From contig NZ_CP077092.1 of assembly GCF_014268585.2 (NCBI RefSeq), positions 6,009,515-6,073,514 of the forward strand: DNA of 64,000 nucleotides, read 5' to 3'. The stretch is from Pseudomonas iranensis (GTDB lineage: Bacteria > Pseudomonadota > Gammaproteobacteria > Pseudomonadales > Pseudomonadaceae). The number at the start of each line of letters is the position of its first letter. Position 1 is the first letter of the stretch. Positions 36,961-46,846 of the stretch are shown here, piece after piece. The notes beneath the pieces were generated by a model. That model had not been told where the DNA came from. It saw only the letters and a list, made by a program, of their open reading frames with translations, and searched no databases. A program made the translations under genes and the position numbers.

Positions 36961-38355
36961 ATGAGCACTGACAAGACCAATCAGTCCTGGGGCGGCCGCT
37001 TCAGTGAACCCGTCGACGCCTTCGTCGCCCGCTTCACCGCCTCCGTCACTTTCGACCAGCGCCTGTATCGCCACGACATCATGGGCTCGATCGCCCACGC
37101 CACCATGCTGGCCAAGGTCGGCGTGCTGACCGATGCCGAGCGCGACAGCATCATCGATGGCCTGAGGACCATTCAGGGCGAAATCGAGGCCGGCCAGTTC
37201 GACTGGCGCGTCGACCTCGAAGACGTGCACATGAACATCGAAGCGCGCCTGACCGACCGTATCGGCGTCACCGGTAAAAAGCTCCACACCGGGCGCAGCC
37301 GCAACGACCAGGTCGCCACCGATATCCGCCTGTGGCTGCGCGATGAAATCGACCTGATCCTCGCCGAGATCACCCGCCTGCAAAAGGGCCTGCTGGAGCA
37401 AGCCGAGCGTGAGGCCGCGAGCATCATGCCGGGCTTTACCCACTTGCAGACCGCGCAGCCAGTGACTTTCGGGCACCACATGCTGGCCTGGTTCGAAATG
37501 CTCAGCCGCGACTACGAGCGTCTGGTCGACTGCCGCAAGCGCACCAACCGCATGCCGCTGGGCAGCGCCGCGCTGGCCGGCACGACCTACCCGATCGACC
37601 GCGAATACACCGCGCAACTGCTCGGCTTCGACGCCGTCGGCGGCAACTCGCTGGACAACGTTTCCGATCGCGACTTCGCCATCGAATTCTGCTCGGCCGC
37701 GAGCATCGCGATGATGCACCTGTCGCGTTTTTCCGAAGAGCTCGTGCTGTGGACCAGCGCGCAGTTCCAGTTCATCGATCTGCCGGACCGTTTCTGCACC
37801 GGCAGCTCGATCATGCCGCAAAAGAAAAACCCCGACGTGCCCGAGCTGGTACGCGGCAAGACCGGCCGTGTGTTCGGCGCGCTGATGGGCCTGCTGACCC
37901 TGATGAAAGGCCAGCCACTGGCCTACAACAAGGACAATCAGGAAGACAAGGAGCCGCTGTTCGACGCCGCCGACACCCTGCGCGATTCGCTGCGCGCGTT
38001 CGCCGACATGATCCCGGCGATCAAGCCGAAACACGCAATCATGCGTGAAGCGGCACTGCGCGGTTTCTCCACTGCGACTGACCTGGCGGATTATCTGGTG
38101 CGCCGTGGCCTGCCGTTCCGTGATTGCCACGAAATCGTTGGCCACGCGGTGAAGTATGGCGTCGACACCGGCAAGGATCTGGCCGAGATGAGCCTGGAAG
38201 AACTGCGTCAGTTCAGCGATCAGATCGAGCAGGACGTGTTTGCCGTGCTGACCCTCGAAGGCTCGGTGAATGCCCGCGACCATATCGGCGGGACTGCACC
38301 GGCGCAGGTCAAGGCTGCGGTGGCGCGCGGTCAGGCATTGCTGGCCAGCCGCTAG
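36961..38355 (+). CDS. argH: Argininosuccinate lyase
   Basis: A 464-residue tetrameric lyase that splits argininosuccinate into arginine and fumarate, the last step of arginine synthesis. The superfamily signature [12 protein letters not shown] lies near 280-291; the conserved [16 protein letters not shown] near 108 and [13 protein letters not shown] near 160 are intact. The start at 36961 ([17 protein letters not shown]) matches the family; a 92-residue in-frame extension upstream has no support. It is divergent from algR. Confidence 0.97.
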   Translation: MSTDKTNQSWGGRFSEPVDAFVARFTASVTFDQRLYRHDIMGSIAHATMLAKVGVLTDAERDSIIDGLRTIQGEIEAGQFDWRVDLEDVHMNIEARLTDRIGVTGKKLHTGRSRNDQVATDIRLWLRDEIDLILAEITRLQKGLLEQAEREAASIMPGFTHLQTAQPVTFGHHMLAWFEMLSRDYERLVDCRKRTNRMPLGSAALAGTTYPIDREYTAQLLGFDAVGGNSLDNVSDRDFAIEFCSAASIAMMHLSRFSEELVLWTSAQFQFIDLPDRFCTGSSIMPQKKNPDVPELVRGKTGRVFGALMGLLTLMKGQPLAYNKDNQEDKEPLFDAADTLRDSLRAFADMIPAIKPKHAIMREAALRGFSTATDLADYLVRRGLPFRDCHEIVGHAVKYGVDTGKDLAEMSLEELRQFSDQIEQDVFAVLTLEGSVNARDHIGGTAPAQVKAAVARGQALLASR

Positions 38356-38360
38356 AAGCA

Positions 38361-38450
38361 TCGCGGGCAAGCCCGCTCCCACAGGGTTCTTTGTGGAACA
38401 CAATTTTGCGTTCGACCCATAGCCCTGTGGGAGCTGGCTTGCCAGCGATG
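38361..38450. repeat. Inverted REP pair, variant class
   Basis: TCGCGGGCAAGCCCGCTCCC and the opposed GTGGGAGCTGGCTTGCCAGC, about 44 nt apart. This is a related but distinct REP sequence from the other pairs in the window. Confidence 0.85.
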
Positions 38451-38474
38451 ACTGACTTCAGAGCGCTACAAAAT

Positions 38475-39134
38475 TCACTTCTTGGCAGCAATCATCGCCA
38501 AAAACGCCGGCATCGCCGCGTCCTTGTCCGCCGCGATCTTCTGCACGTGCGGATTCTGCTCAAGCCGCTCCAGCAGCGCCTTCGCCTGCGGTATCTCGGC
38601 CAGCAGATCAATGCCGAACAACTTCTGCCCGACCGCACAGGCCAGCGGCACGCTGTAGAGGAAATACAGATCGGCAATGCTCAGGCTGTCACCCGCCACG
38701 TACGGGGCGAACTTGCCATGACGGCCCAGCGCGGCGAAGCCCAGCAACAGTTCAGTCCGGGTCTTCTCCTTGATCGGCTCCGGCAATGTCATACCGAAAA
38801 ACGCCTCGCCATAGCAGGCACGCCCCGGCAACTCGATGTACAACTCGATCTCCTTGGCAATTGCCAATACCTGCGCGCGCTCGAACGGGTCGCTGGGCAG
38901 GAGTGGCGTGCCCTTTGGTGCTTGTTCGAGGTATTCGAGGATGATCGCGGTTTCGTTGATATAACCGGCGTCGACACCCAGCACCGGGACCTTGCCACGC
39001 GGACTGATTGCCAGTGACTCCGGTGTCTGCGTCGGGTAGAAGGTCACCTCTTCGAAGGGCAGGCCTTTTTCCAGCAGTGCCAGTTTGACCATGTTGTAGT
39101 AGTTGCTGACAGCGAATCCGTAGAGCTTGAACAT
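38475..39134 (-). CDS. Glutathione S-transferase family protein
   Basis: A 219-residue GST. The N-terminal thioredoxin-like domain (MFKLYGFAVSNYYNMVKLALLEKG) includes the glutathione-binding turn GKVPVLGVDAGYINETAII near 47-65. The C-terminal helical domain covers about 90-219. The class and substrate are not determined. The start is the ATG at 39134, with GGAGG upstream; a GTG one codon earlier is less likely. Confidence 0.9.
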   Translation of the reverse strand: MFKLYGFAVSNYYNMVKLALLEKGLPFEEVTFYPTQTPESLAISPRGKVPVLGVDAGYINETAIILEYLEQAPKGTPLLPSDPFERAQVLAIAKEIELYIELPGRACYGEAFFGMTLPEPIKEKTRTELLLGFAALGRHGKFAPYVAGDSLSIADLYFLYSVPLACAVGQKLFGIDLLAEIPQAKALLERLEQNPHVQKIAADKDAAMPAFLAMIAAKK

Positions 39135-39257
39135 CACAGAGCCTCCAGGCCGTGCGGGGTGGGCAGTGCCTGTTTATAGATCGCCGCGGCGTTTCCCGCC
39201 AGCAGCATCACGCCGCTGAATGCGGGTAAACTGGCGCCTTTCCCTGAGGAGCCTGCC

Positions 39258-39548
39258 ATGAGCGAGCCGACAGATATCGTCAACGATGACGACGAAGAAG
39301 CATTCACCGAAGCGACCCTGATCGAAGCCATCGAGAACCAGATCGAAAGCGACAACCCGCCGGCGGCCAAGGCGACGTTGAACAAGCTGACTCTGGTCGG
39401 CATGGACCGTGAGGAGATCCTCAATCTGATGGCCCACGTGCTGGCTTTCGAAATTGACGCGATGCTCGATGAAGATCGCCCGTTCGACACCCAGTGGTAC
39501 GAAGCAGCACTGCGCGCTTTGCCAGAGCTGCCACCGGAAAAGCAGTAA
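39258..39548 (+). CDS. Small conserved acidic hypothetical protein
   Basis: A 96-residue acidic protein with GAGGAG Shine-Dalgarno. It is predicted to be all helical (EATLIEAIENQIESDNPPAAK, REEILNLMAHVLAFEIDAML). I recognise it only as a conserved Pseudomonas protein of unknown function. No membrane segment or signal. Confidence 0.75.
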   Translation: MSEPTDIVNDDDEEAFTEATLIEAIENQIESDNPPAAKATLNKLTLVGMDREEILNLMAHVLAFEIDAMLDEDRPFDTQWYEAALRALPELPPEKQ

Positions 39549-39560
39549 CCACATCATTTC

Positions 39561-39589
39561 TGTGGGAGCGAGCAGGCTCGCTCCCACAA
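39561..39589. repeat. Single palindromic REP
   Basis: GTGGGAGCGAGCAGGCTCGC plus its continuation forms one nearly perfect 28-nt palindrome, as if two inverted REP halves had fused with loss of the spacer. Confidence 0.85.
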
Positions 39590-39744
39590 GGTTTGTTACG
39601 CATCCATCCAGCCATCTGCTGCCGCCCGACTACACTGGAATTCGCCTCAAGACAAAATCCCCTGATCCGAGCACTGGACATGCTGCACCAGCGGGTTCAC
39701 CTTAGAGGCGCTGTCGTCCAATTCCTAGAAAGTCTGGAGTCCTT

Positions 39745-39990
39745 ATGTCGCTTACCCCTGAGTTGGTTGCCGAACTGGAAGTCCTTGCACTCTTCAACCT
39801 GGACAGTTCCCAGGAAGGTCTGAAAATTCATCAGACTGCTGCCCCGAAACACATCGCTGCTGCCCAGCGCCTCTTTGAAAAAGAACTCACCGACCAGCCC
39901 GATGGCGGTTATCTGACCAGCCTCGGTCGCGATGCCGCGCAAAACGTGCAGACCGTACTGACGATTTTGAAAGAACAGGAAACCGCCTGA
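39745..39990 (+). CDS. TIGR02647 family protein
   Basis: An 81-residue cytoplasmic protein matching TIGR02647, a family confined to Pseudomonas and relatives. It is recognised by LTPELVAELEVLALFNLDSS and AAPKHIAAAQRLFEKEL. The function is unknown. It has a TGGAG ribosome-binding site 7 nt before the ATG. Confidence 0.85.
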   Translation: MSLTPELVAELEVLALFNLDSSQEGLKIHQTAAPKHIAAAQRLFEKELTDQPDGGYLTSLGRDAAQNVQTVLTILKEQETA

Positions 39991-40171
39991 TTTCTCTGAC
40001 TTTGCCCACGGGAACTCCTGCCACGGGATTTCCGCGGGCTTGCCCGGTCTGCGTCGATAAAAATCTGCCGCCAAAAAACAAATTCAGCTTAAACGTCTTC
40101 CCGCGCAGCGGCTAAACTGCGGCCATTCCGAGACCCTCTACGTCCGAGCCTGCAAGCCGGTTTGAGCTGAC

Positions 40172-43015
40172 ATGACCCGCACCCACGAAATCCGCCCCGA
40201 CCTGGACGAAGGCATCGACCGCAAGGTCCTCAGCCAACTGCGCGCACGTTTTCTCAAACTCAATGAAGGCCGCCTCGGCCGCGCACTTGAAGGTTTGTCG
40301 ACGCGCCAGCAAAGCGTGCTGACGCTGTTGCCGCTGTTCTTCCACGTCAATCATCCGTTGCTGCCCGGCTATGTCTCGGGCAGTACGCCGGCGGGTCTCT
40401 CGAATTATGAGCCGGACGCCAATGCGCTGACCGAGGCGCAGCGCCTGACTCGCTCGTTCTCTTACAGGCCGCGCCATGGCAGTAACCCGCCGCGACCGAT
40501 CCACGGCCTGTTCCTGATGGGCAGCCTTGGCACGCTGGCCCAGGCCGATCAGAGCGATATGGACGTGTGGGTCTGCCATGGGCCGGATCTGAGCGAAAGC
40601 GAGCTCGCCGAGCTGAGCAAGAAGTGCCAATTGCTGGAAGCCTGGGCTGCGAGCCAGGGTGCCGAAGCGCATTTCTTCCTGATCGACCCGGCGCGCTTCG
40701 TCAAAGGCGAACGCGATTCAGAGCTCAGTTCGGACAACTGCGGCAGCACCCAGCACTATCTGCTGCTCGACGAGTTTTATCGCACGGCGATCTGGCTGGC
40801 CGGGCGCACGCCGATCTGGTGGTTGGTGCCGGTCTATGAAGAAACAGCCTACGACGCCTACACCCACACGCTGCTGTCCAAACGTTTCATTCGCGCCGAC
40901 GAAACCCTCGATCTCGGGCCGATGGCGACCATTCCGCCCGGGGAATTCATCGGCGCCGGATTGTGGCAGTTATTCAAAGGCATCGAGTCGCCCTACAAGT
41001 CAGTGCTCAAACTGCTGCTGACCGAGGTGTACGCCAGTGAACACCCGCACGTTCAGTGCCTGAGCCTGCGCTTCAAGAAAGCCGTGTTCGCCAATCAGCT
41101 CGATCTCGATGAGCTTGACCCGTACATGGTCGTGTACCGGCGTATCGAGGAATACCTGCTCGCCCGCAACGAACCGGAGCGTCTTGAACTGGTGCGCCGC
41201 GCGCTGTATCTGAAGGTCAACCGCAAGCTCACCGGCAACAGCCGCAGCCAGGGCTGGCAACGTGCACTGCTCGAACGCCTGGCTGGCGAGTGGCATTGGG
41301 ATCAACGGCAACTGGCGCTGCTCGACAGCCGCAGTCAGTGGAAAGTCCGCCAGGTCAGCGCCGAGCGCCGCGCGCTGGTCAATGAACTCAACTACAGCTA
41401 TCGCTTCCTGACCCAGTTCGCCCGCAGCGAACAGACTGTCAGTCTGATCAACAAGCGCGACCTCAATGTCCTCGGCAGGCGCCTGTACGCAGCGTTCGAG
41501 CGCAAGGCCGACAAGGTCGAGTTCATCAATCCGGGCATCGCCCCGGACCTGGCCGAAGACACCCTGACCCTGGTGCAGTCGCCGAACAAAAAAGAGCCGG
41601 GGCAGACCCAGTGGGGCCTGTACAACGGCAGCCTGACGGCGCTGGAGTGGGAACATTTCGCACCGATCAAGCGCAGTCGCGAGCTGCTTGAACTGCTGAC
41701 CTGGTGCCACCGCAACGGCGTGATCGACAGCAGCACCCGCCTGGCCCTGCACCCGGGCACCAGCGACTTGAGCGAGTTCGAGCTGTTCAACCTGCTCGGC
41801 AGCCTGCAGCAGTGCATCGCCCTGCCCTTGTCCACCGTCGCCGAAGAGCCCTTGCTGCGTGCCGCTGTGCCCAGCGAAGTGCTGCTGCTGATCAACGTCG
41901 GCGTCGACCCGCTCAAGCATCACCGTGATCTGAACATCCTGATGACCACCGAACGCACCGACTCGCTGAGCTATGCCGGTGTGCGCGAGAACCTGGTGCT
42001 GACCCTCGATCAGGTCACGCTCAACAGCTGGAACGAAGTGCTGGTCAATCGTTTCGACGGCCCGCATGCGCTGCTCGATTGCCTGCGCGATTATCTCAAC
42101 AACCTGCCGCGCGGCCCGGTGCAGCCGTCGCTGAAAGTGCGTTGCTTCTGCCACAACCGCGCGCAATTCATTGCCCGCCGCGTCGAGGAAATCGTCGACA
42201 CCGCGCAGACCCTGTTGCTCAGTGACTTGAATCATCGCTACCTGATTCAGGTGCAGCAGCACTACCACGTGCTGGAGCTGGTGCCGGGTCAAGTCAACCA
42301 TGTCGCCCTCGCCACCCTGCCGGCGCTGCTCGATTACCTGGGCGAAGAACAACCGCGTTACAGCCCGCTGCACCTCGACCCGATGGCACTGGAGGACCAT
42401 GACCTGGCGCTGATCCTGCCGATGGGTCAGCCGGAGTGCATTCAGGTGTTCTACCGCATCAGCGAGCAGCAGGCCGAGCTGTACGTGCTGGATGAATTCA
42501 ATGCGCTGTGGCAGCAGCAACTGCCGTACCACGACGAGCAGAGTCTGCTGGTGCCGCTGCAGCGTTTTCTGCAATCGATCCAGTACCGCCGTGAAGCGCA
42601 ATTGCCGATGGACGGTGGCCCTGCGAGCAGCCCCGAGACTTTGTATTACCAGCTGTTGCCGTCAGGCCCGGGGCGCTCGCGCAGGGTCGAGACCCGGCCG
42701 GCACCGCAGACCCCGGTGAACAAACCGTTCTATGACGTACAGGCGATCATCGGTAAAGCCGCGCCCGGCGAAGTGCAGGTCACGCTGTATTGCAATCAGC
42801 GCGAATTCAGCGAGCTGGAGCATGGCGACCAGTTGTTCAGCGTGGTCGCCCGAGAGATCGTCGAGCAGCGCCGCGAGACCGAACGCTATCGCTGCTACAT
42901 CACCGACCTCGACCTCTCGGGGTTGCTCGGTGACGGGCACAGTTCAAGCAATCTGTATCTGCGCTACAAGGCGGACCTGGAGCGCTCGTTGAATGAAGCG
43001 CTCGAACAGGTTTGA
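40172..43015 (+). CDS. cyaA: Class I adenylate cyclase
   Basis: A 947-residue class I (enterobacterial-type) adenylate cyclase making cAMP for the CRP-type regulator Vfr. The catalytic domain lies in the N-terminal half, with the nucleotidyltransferase-like HGLFLMGSLGTLAQADQSDMDVWVCH near 110-135 (GS...DxD). The C-terminal half corresponds to the regulatory region. The length is slightly over that of E. coli CyaA (848). It is convergent with rnk, with only 9 nt between the stops. Confidence 0.95.
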   Translation: MTRTHEIRPDLDEGIDRKVLSQLRARFLKLNEGRLGRALEGLSTRQQSVLTLLPLFFHVNHPLLPGYVSGSTPAGLSNYEPDANALTEAQRLTRSFSYRPRHGSNPPRPIHGLFLMGSLGTLAQADQSDMDVWVCHGPDLSESELAELSKKCQLLEAWAASQGAEAHFFLIDPARFVKGERDSELSSDNCGSTQHYLLLDEFYRTAIWLAGRTPIWWLVPVYEETAYDAYTHTLLSKRFIRADETLDLGPMATIPPGEFIGAGLWQLFKGIESPYKSVLKLLLTEVYASEHPHVQCLSLRFKKAVFANQLDLDELDPYMVVYRRIEEYLLARNEPERLELVRRALYLKVNRKLTGNSRSQGWQRALLERLAGEWHWDQRQLALLDSRSQWKVRQVSAERRALVNELNYSYRFLTQFARSEQTVSLINKRDLNVLGRRLYAAFERKADKVEFINPGIAPDLAEDTLTLVQSPNKKEPGQTQWGLYNGSLTALEWEHFAPIKRSRELLELLTWCHRNGVIDSSTRLALHPGTSDLSEFELFNLLGSLQQCIALPLSTVAEEPLLRAAVPSEVLLLINVGVDPLKHHRDLNILMTTERTDSLSYAGVRENLVLTLDQVTLNSWNEVLVNRFDGPHALLDCLRDYLNNLPRGPVQPSLKVRCFCHNRAQFIARRVEEIVDTAQTLLLSDLNHRYLIQVQQHYHVLELVPGQVNHVALATLPALLDYLGEEQPRYSPLHLDPMALEDHDLALILPMGQPECIQVFYRISEQQAELYVLDEFNALWQQQLPYHDEQSLLVPLQRFLQSIQYRREAQLPMDGGPASSPETLYYQLLPSGPGRSRRVETRPAPQTPVNKPFYDVQAIIGKAAPGEVQVTLYCNQREFSELEHGDQLFSVVAREIVEQRRETERYRCYITDLDLSGLLGDGHSSSNLYLRYKADLERSLNEALEQV

Positions 43016-43024
43016 AGCGGGGAG

Positions 43025-43444
43025 TTATTCGGGAAAGGCGCCGCCGTTGACCGGTTGCGATTCCACTTCCAGCAAGGTCAGTTTCAGCGACTTGCCACCC
43101 GGGGCCGGCCAATCGATGTGCTGACCGACCTTCAGACCCAGCAGCGCACTGCCGACCGGCGCCAGAATGGAAATCTTGCCTTCATCGGCGTTGGCGTCCT
43201 TGGGATAGACCAGCGTCAGGTGGTAATCCTTGCCACTGCCTTCTTCGCGGCAATGCACACGGGAATTCATGGTCACGACATCGGCGGGCACTTCATCGTG
43301 GCCGACCACGGTATCGGCGCGATCCAGCTCGGTTTGCAGCGCAATCACGCCCGGCGCTGCCTGGTCTTTATCGCTCAGGTTGTCGATCAGGCGCTCCAGA
43401 CGTTGCACGTCCAGACGGGTAAGGGTGATGGAAGGTGCGGTCAT
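43025..43444 (-). CDS. rnk: Rnk, nucleoside diphosphate kinase regulator
   Basis: A 139-residue protein with an N-terminal coiled coil (ITLTRLDVQRLERLIDNL) and a C-terminal GreA/GreB-type FKBP-like domain (VTMNSRVHCREEGSGKDYHL, then ISILAPVGSALLGLKVGQ). It binds RNA polymerase and in P. aeruginosa influences nucleoside diphosphate kinase and alginate levels. The start is the ATG at 43444; the longer open frame to 43558 runs through a terminator and was rejected. Confidence 0.92.
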   Translation of the reverse strand: MTAPSITLTRLDVQRLERLIDNLSDKDQAAPGVIALQTELDRADTVVGHDEVPADVVTMNSRVHCREEGSGKDYHLTLVYPKDANADEGKISILAPVGSALLGLKVGQHIDWPAPGGKSLKLTLLEVESQPVNGGAFPE

Positions 43445-43481
43445 GATCCAGGCAGACTCCTTTCTTCTGCACAAAAAAAGC

Positions 43482-43509
43482 AAAACCCCGCCAAAAAAGA
43501 CGGGGTTTT
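43482..43509 (-). terminator. Intrinsic terminator upstream of rnk
   Basis: AAAACCCCG pairs with CGGGGTTTT around a CCAAAAAAGA loop. On the minus strand it ends transcripts from cyaY and the DUF1289 gene before rnk. Confidence 0.8.
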
Positions 43510-43600
43510 CACCGTGCCTCGGTGGTTTGAGGCGTTCGCGGACACTATCACAGCTCAAAAAACATACAAGTCACGCCCTTTTTTGCCTGGGCGAAACCCT

Positions 43601-43695
43601 TGTGGCGAGGGGATTTATCCCCGTTCGGCTGCGCAGCAGCCGTATAGATTTTGCGGCCGCTACGCGACCCAACGGGGATAATCCCCTCGCCACAA
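43601..43695. repeat. Inverted REP-like pair, class C
   Basis: GGCGAGGGGATTTATCCCC and an inverted copy (AACGGGGATAATCCCCTCGC) about 45 nt apart. The spacer itself contains a GC-rich palindrome (GCTGCGCAGCAGC). Confidence 0.85.
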
Positions 43696-43702
43696 TGGGG
43701 TA

Positions 43703-43921
43703 TCAAACAGAATTTTGGCGGGCAGCAGCCTGCTGACAAATCACCCGGCGCCGTTGATCATCGGCCGAGCGCCATTCGCGAATGTCTTCGACGTGACGCG
43801 CGCAGCCGAGGCAGACTTTCTGCTCGTCCAGTCGACATACACCCGTGCACGGCGAAGGCACCGCCGGGCTGACGTTGCTGTAAAGCGGCTTCGGCGGGCG
43901 AACAGGCGCGGCATCCGTCAC
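43703..43921 (-). CDS. DUF1289 family protein
   Basis: A 72-residue protein with the Cys motif PSPCTGVCRLDEQKVCLGCARHVEDI (split at about 24-49), four cysteines likely to bind a metal. The start is a GTG at 43921. It follows cyaY by 3 nt and is probably co-transcribed with it, which fits a role near iron or redox metabolism, though the function is unknown. Confidence 0.85.
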   Translation of the reverse strand: MTDAAPVRPPKPLYSNVSPAVPSPCTGVCRLDEQKVCLGCARHVEDIREWRSADDQRRRVICQQAAARQNSV

Positions 43922-43924
43922 GAA

Positions 43925-44257
43925 TCACAGACCTTCGAAATCGAATTCGGCGCCAGCCTGCTGCTTGACGAGGCGCTGAAGCATTTCGCCCAGCTGCTCT
44001 TCGCTCTTGTCGCACATCCAGCGCTCGCTTTCTTCGTCGTAGTCGAAGTGGAAGCCACCGGACACGGCCGCCAGCCACAGCTGACGCAATGGCTCCTGGC
44101 GGCTGAAGATCAGCTGCGAGCCGTTTTCGAACTTGACGGTCAAGACACCTGCCGAGCTTTCCAGATCGATGTCCAGATCGCTTTCGTCAAATATGTCTTC
44201 CAGTTTTTCCTGGGTTTCATCGACCAGATCGTGGAAACGGGCTTCGGACAAACTCAT
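43925..44257 (-). CDS. cyaY: CyaY, frataxin-like iron-binding protein
   Basis: A 110-residue frataxin homologue that modulates Fe-S cluster assembly through IscS. The acidic first helix (LVDETQEKLEDIFDESDLDIDLE) provides the iron-binding surface, followed by strands with GVLTVKFENGSQLIFSRQEP and LWLAAVSGGFHFDYDEE. Confidence 0.95.
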   Translation of the reverse strand: MSLSEARFHDLVDETQEKLEDIFDESDLDIDLESSAGVLTVKFENGSQLIFSRQEPLRQLWLAAVSGGFHFDYDEESERWMCDKSEEQLGEMLQRLVKQQAGAEFDFEGL

Positions 44258-44571
44258 TGCGGCAACCTCAAAAATGTCTGATCAGGCTCAAGCGCCGAAA
44301 GATACGGACGCTGCCGGCCGATTGCAAAGATTAACGACCAAGCACCTGTCGGCCCATCCAGCACCGCCCCCGTGGGAGCGAGCCTGCTCGCGAAAGCGGT
44401 GTGTCAGGCAACGAGCCTGTTGAATTTGCCGACGCCTTCGCGAGCAGGCTCGCTCCCACAGGGATGATGCGCATCACAGGAGCCCCGCCGGACGGGAACC
44501 CCGTCGCATAGGCAAGCTGCCGGGTGGCCGGTATACTCCGGCGCAATTAACGCATTTTCAAGGATTTCGCC
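44258..44571. other. Gap between cyaY and lptM
   Basis: 314 nt between two divergent genes. It contains one class A REP pair (44372-44460), and a short AT-rich stretch before lptM (GGTATACTCC at about 44531-44540) that is the likely promoter. No gene was recognised. Confidence 0.6.
44372..44460. repeat. Inverted REP pair, class A
   Basis: Two opposed copies of GTGGGAGCGAGCCTGCTCGC with a spacer of about 39 nt. Confidence 0.9.
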
Positions 44572-44742
44572 ATGAAGCGCCTGATCTCTTCCCTTGCTGC
44601 GCTCGTCGCGGTTGCCTGCCTGGTTTCGGCCTGTGGTCAAAAAGGCCCGCTGTACCTGCCCGATGACGACCAGGACCCGGCCGAACAAGCCCAGTCTTCG
44701 CAGAAGCAGCCATCCAAGGCTCACAAGCACGACGTTTACTAA
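44572..44742 (+). CDS. lptM: LptM, small outer-membrane lipoprotein assisting LptD
   Basis: A 56-residue lipoprotein, read directly from the nucleotide sequence. The signal peptide ends in a VSAC lipobox (Cys21) and the mature start [12 protein letters not shown] matches LptM/YifL, which helps the LPS transport barrel LptD fold. The remainder is Gln/Lys/Asp-rich. It starts just upstream of lysA (9-nt gap), as in other gammaproteobacteria. Confidence 0.92.
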   Translation: MKRLISSLAALVAVACLVSACGQKGPLYLPDDDQDPAEQAQSSQKQPSKAHKHDVY

Positions 44743-44751
44743 GGGATCGCC

Positions 44752-45999
44752 ATGGACGCTTTTAACTACCGTGGCGGGGAACTGTTCGCGGAAGGTGTGG
44801 CGCTGTCCGCCATCGCCGACCGCTTCGGCACGCCCACCTATGTCTACTCGCGCGCGCACATCGAAGCGCAGTATCTGGCCTACGCCGATGCGCTGGCCGG
44901 CATGCCGCATCTGGTCTGCTTCGCGGTCAAAGCCAACTCCAACCTCGGTGTACTGAATGTCCTGGCCCGTCTCGGCGCCGGTTTCGACATCGTTTCCCGC
45001 GGCGAGCTGGAACGTGTACTGGCCGCAGGTGGCAACGCCGACAAGATCGTTTTCTCCGGCGTCGGCAAGACCCGTGACGACATGCGTCGCGCCCTCGAAG
45101 TCGGCGTGCACTGCTTCAACGTCGAATCCACCGACGAGCTCGAGCGCCTGCAAGTAGTCGCCGCCGAGCTGGGTGTTCGCGCCCCGGTTTCGCTGCGCGT
45201 GAACCCTGACGTCGATGCCGGCACCCACCCGTACATTTCCACCGGTCTGAAAGAGAACAAGTTCGGCATCGCCATTGCCGACGCCGAAGACGTGTACGTG
45301 CGCGCCGCGCATCTGCCGAACCTGGAAGTGGTCGGTGTCGACTGCCACATCGGTTCGCAACTGACCACGCTGCCGCCATTCATTGACGCCCTGGATCGCT
45401 TGCTCGATCTGGTCGACCGTCTGGGCGATTGCGGCATTCACCTGCGCCACATCGATCTCGGTGGCGGCCTGGGCGTGCGTTATCGCGATGAAGAGCCGCC
45501 GCTGGCTGCCGACTACATCAAAGCCGTGCGCGAGCGTCTCGACGGGCGTGATCTGGCGCTGGTGTTCGAACCGGGTCGTTTCATCGTTGCCAATGGCGGC
45601 GTGCTGCTGACGCAGGTCGAATACCTCAAGCACACCGAGCACAAGGATTTTGCCATCGTTGACGCGGCGATGAACGACCTGATCCGCCCGGCGCTGTATC
45701 AGGCGTGGATGGACGTCACCGCGGTGAAACCGCGCGACAGTGCTGCACGCAAGTACGACATCGTCGGCCCGATCTGCGAAACCGGCGACTTCCTCGCCAA
45801 GGATCGCGAGCTGGCGCTGGAAGAAGGCGACTTGCTGGCAGTGCATTCGGCCGGTGCCTACGGTTTCGTCATGAGCTCCAACTACAACACTCGCGGCCGT
45901 GCCGCTGAAGTGCTGGTGGATGGTGATCAGGTTTTTGAAGTGCGTCGCCGCGAAACCGTGGCCGAGCTGTTTGCCGGCGAAAGCCTGCTGCCGGAGTAA
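44752..45999 (+). CDS. lysA: Diaminopimelate decarboxylase
   Basis: A 415-residue PLP-dependent fold-III decarboxylase converting meso-diaminopimelate to lysine. The PLP lysine is K60 in CFAVKANSNLGVL; HIGSQ, GGGLGVRY and the active-site CETGDFLA near 343 are present. It forms an operon with dapF (3-nt gap), which supplies its substrate. Confidence 0.97.
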   Translation: MDAFNYRGGELFAEGVALSAIADRFGTPTYVYSRAHIEAQYLAYADALAGMPHLVCFAVKANSNLGVLNVLARLGAGFDIVSRGELERVLAAGGNADKIVFSGVGKTRDDMRRALEVGVHCFNVESTDELERLQVVAAELGVRAPVSLRVNPDVDAGTHPYISTGLKENKFGIAIADAEDVYVRAAHLPNLEVVGVDCHIGSQLTTLPPFIDALDRLLDLVDRLGDCGIHLRHIDLGGGLGVRYRDEEPPLAADYIKAVRERLDGRDLALVFEPGRFIVANGGVLLTQVEYLKHTEHKDFAIVDAAMNDLIRPALYQAWMDVTAVKPRDSAARKYDIVGPICETGDFLAKDRELALEEGDLLAVHSAGAYGFVMSSNYNTRGRAAEVLVDGDQVFEVRRRETVAELFAGESLLPE

Positions 46000-46002
46000 C
46001 CC

Positions 46003-46833
46003 ATGCTGCTGCGTTTTACCAAAATGCACGGCCTGGGCAACGACTTCATGGTCCTCGACCTGGTCAGCCAGCACGCGCACATTCAGCCCAAACACGCCAA
46101 GCAATGGGGCGATCGCCACACCGGGATCGGTTTCGACCAGTTGCTGATCGTCGAAGCACCGAGTAACCCGGATGTGGATTTCCGCTACCGGATCTTCAAT
46201 TCCGACGGTTCGGAAGTGGAGCAGTGCGGCAACGGTGCGCGCTGCTTCGCCCGCTTCGTGCTCGACAAGCGTCTGACCGCCAAACGGCAGATCCGCGTCG
46301 AGACCAAGGGCGGCATCATCGAGCTGGACGTGCGTAACGACGGCCAGATCGGCGTGAACATGGGCGCGCCGCGCCTGGTGCCGGCAGACATTCCATTCCA
46401 GGCGCCAGCGCAGGCCAGCAGCTATTCGCTGGACGTCGATGGCACCACGGTCGAACTGGCCGCCGTGTCGATGGGCAATCCCCATGCGGTGATCCGCGTG
46501 GACGACATCAACAGCGCACCGGTGCATGAGCTGGGGCCGAAGATCGAGCACCATCCGCGCTTTCCGGCGCGGGTCAATGTCGGCTTCCTTCAGGTCATCG
46601 ACCGCCATCGCGCGCAACTGCGTGTTTGGGAACGCGGCGCCGGGGAAACCCAGGCCTGCGGCACCGGCGCCTGTGCGGCGGCGGTGGCAGCCATCAGTCA
46701 GGGGTGGATGGATTCGCCGCTGTTGATCGACCTGCCCGGCGGGCGTCTGTCCATCGAGTGGGCCGGCCCGGGCGAACCGGTGTTGATGACCGGTCCGGCA
46801 GTGCGTGTATACGAAGGACAAGTGCGTCTTTGA
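46003..46833 (+). CDS. dapF: Diaminopimelate epimerase
   Basis: A 276-residue enzyme converting LL- to meso-diaminopimelate. The two catalytic cysteines are C75 in [10 protein letters not shown] and C219 in [16 protein letters not shown]. It directly follows lysA. Confidence 0.97.
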   Translation: MLLRFTKMHGLGNDFMVLDLVSQHAHIQPKHAKQWGDRHTGIGFDQLLIVEAPSNPDVDFRYRIFNSDGSEVEQCGNGARCFARFVLDKRLTAKRQIRVETKGGIIELDVRNDGQIGVNMGAPRLVPADIPFQAPAQASSYSLDVDGTTVELAAVSMGNPHAVIRVDDINSAPVHELGPKIEHHPRFPARVNVGFLQVIDRHRAQLRVWERGAGETQACGTGACAAAVAAISQGWMDSPLLIDLPGGRLSIEWAGPGEPVLMTGPAVRVYEGQVRL

Positions 46834-46846
46834 GCGAGCAGAAATC

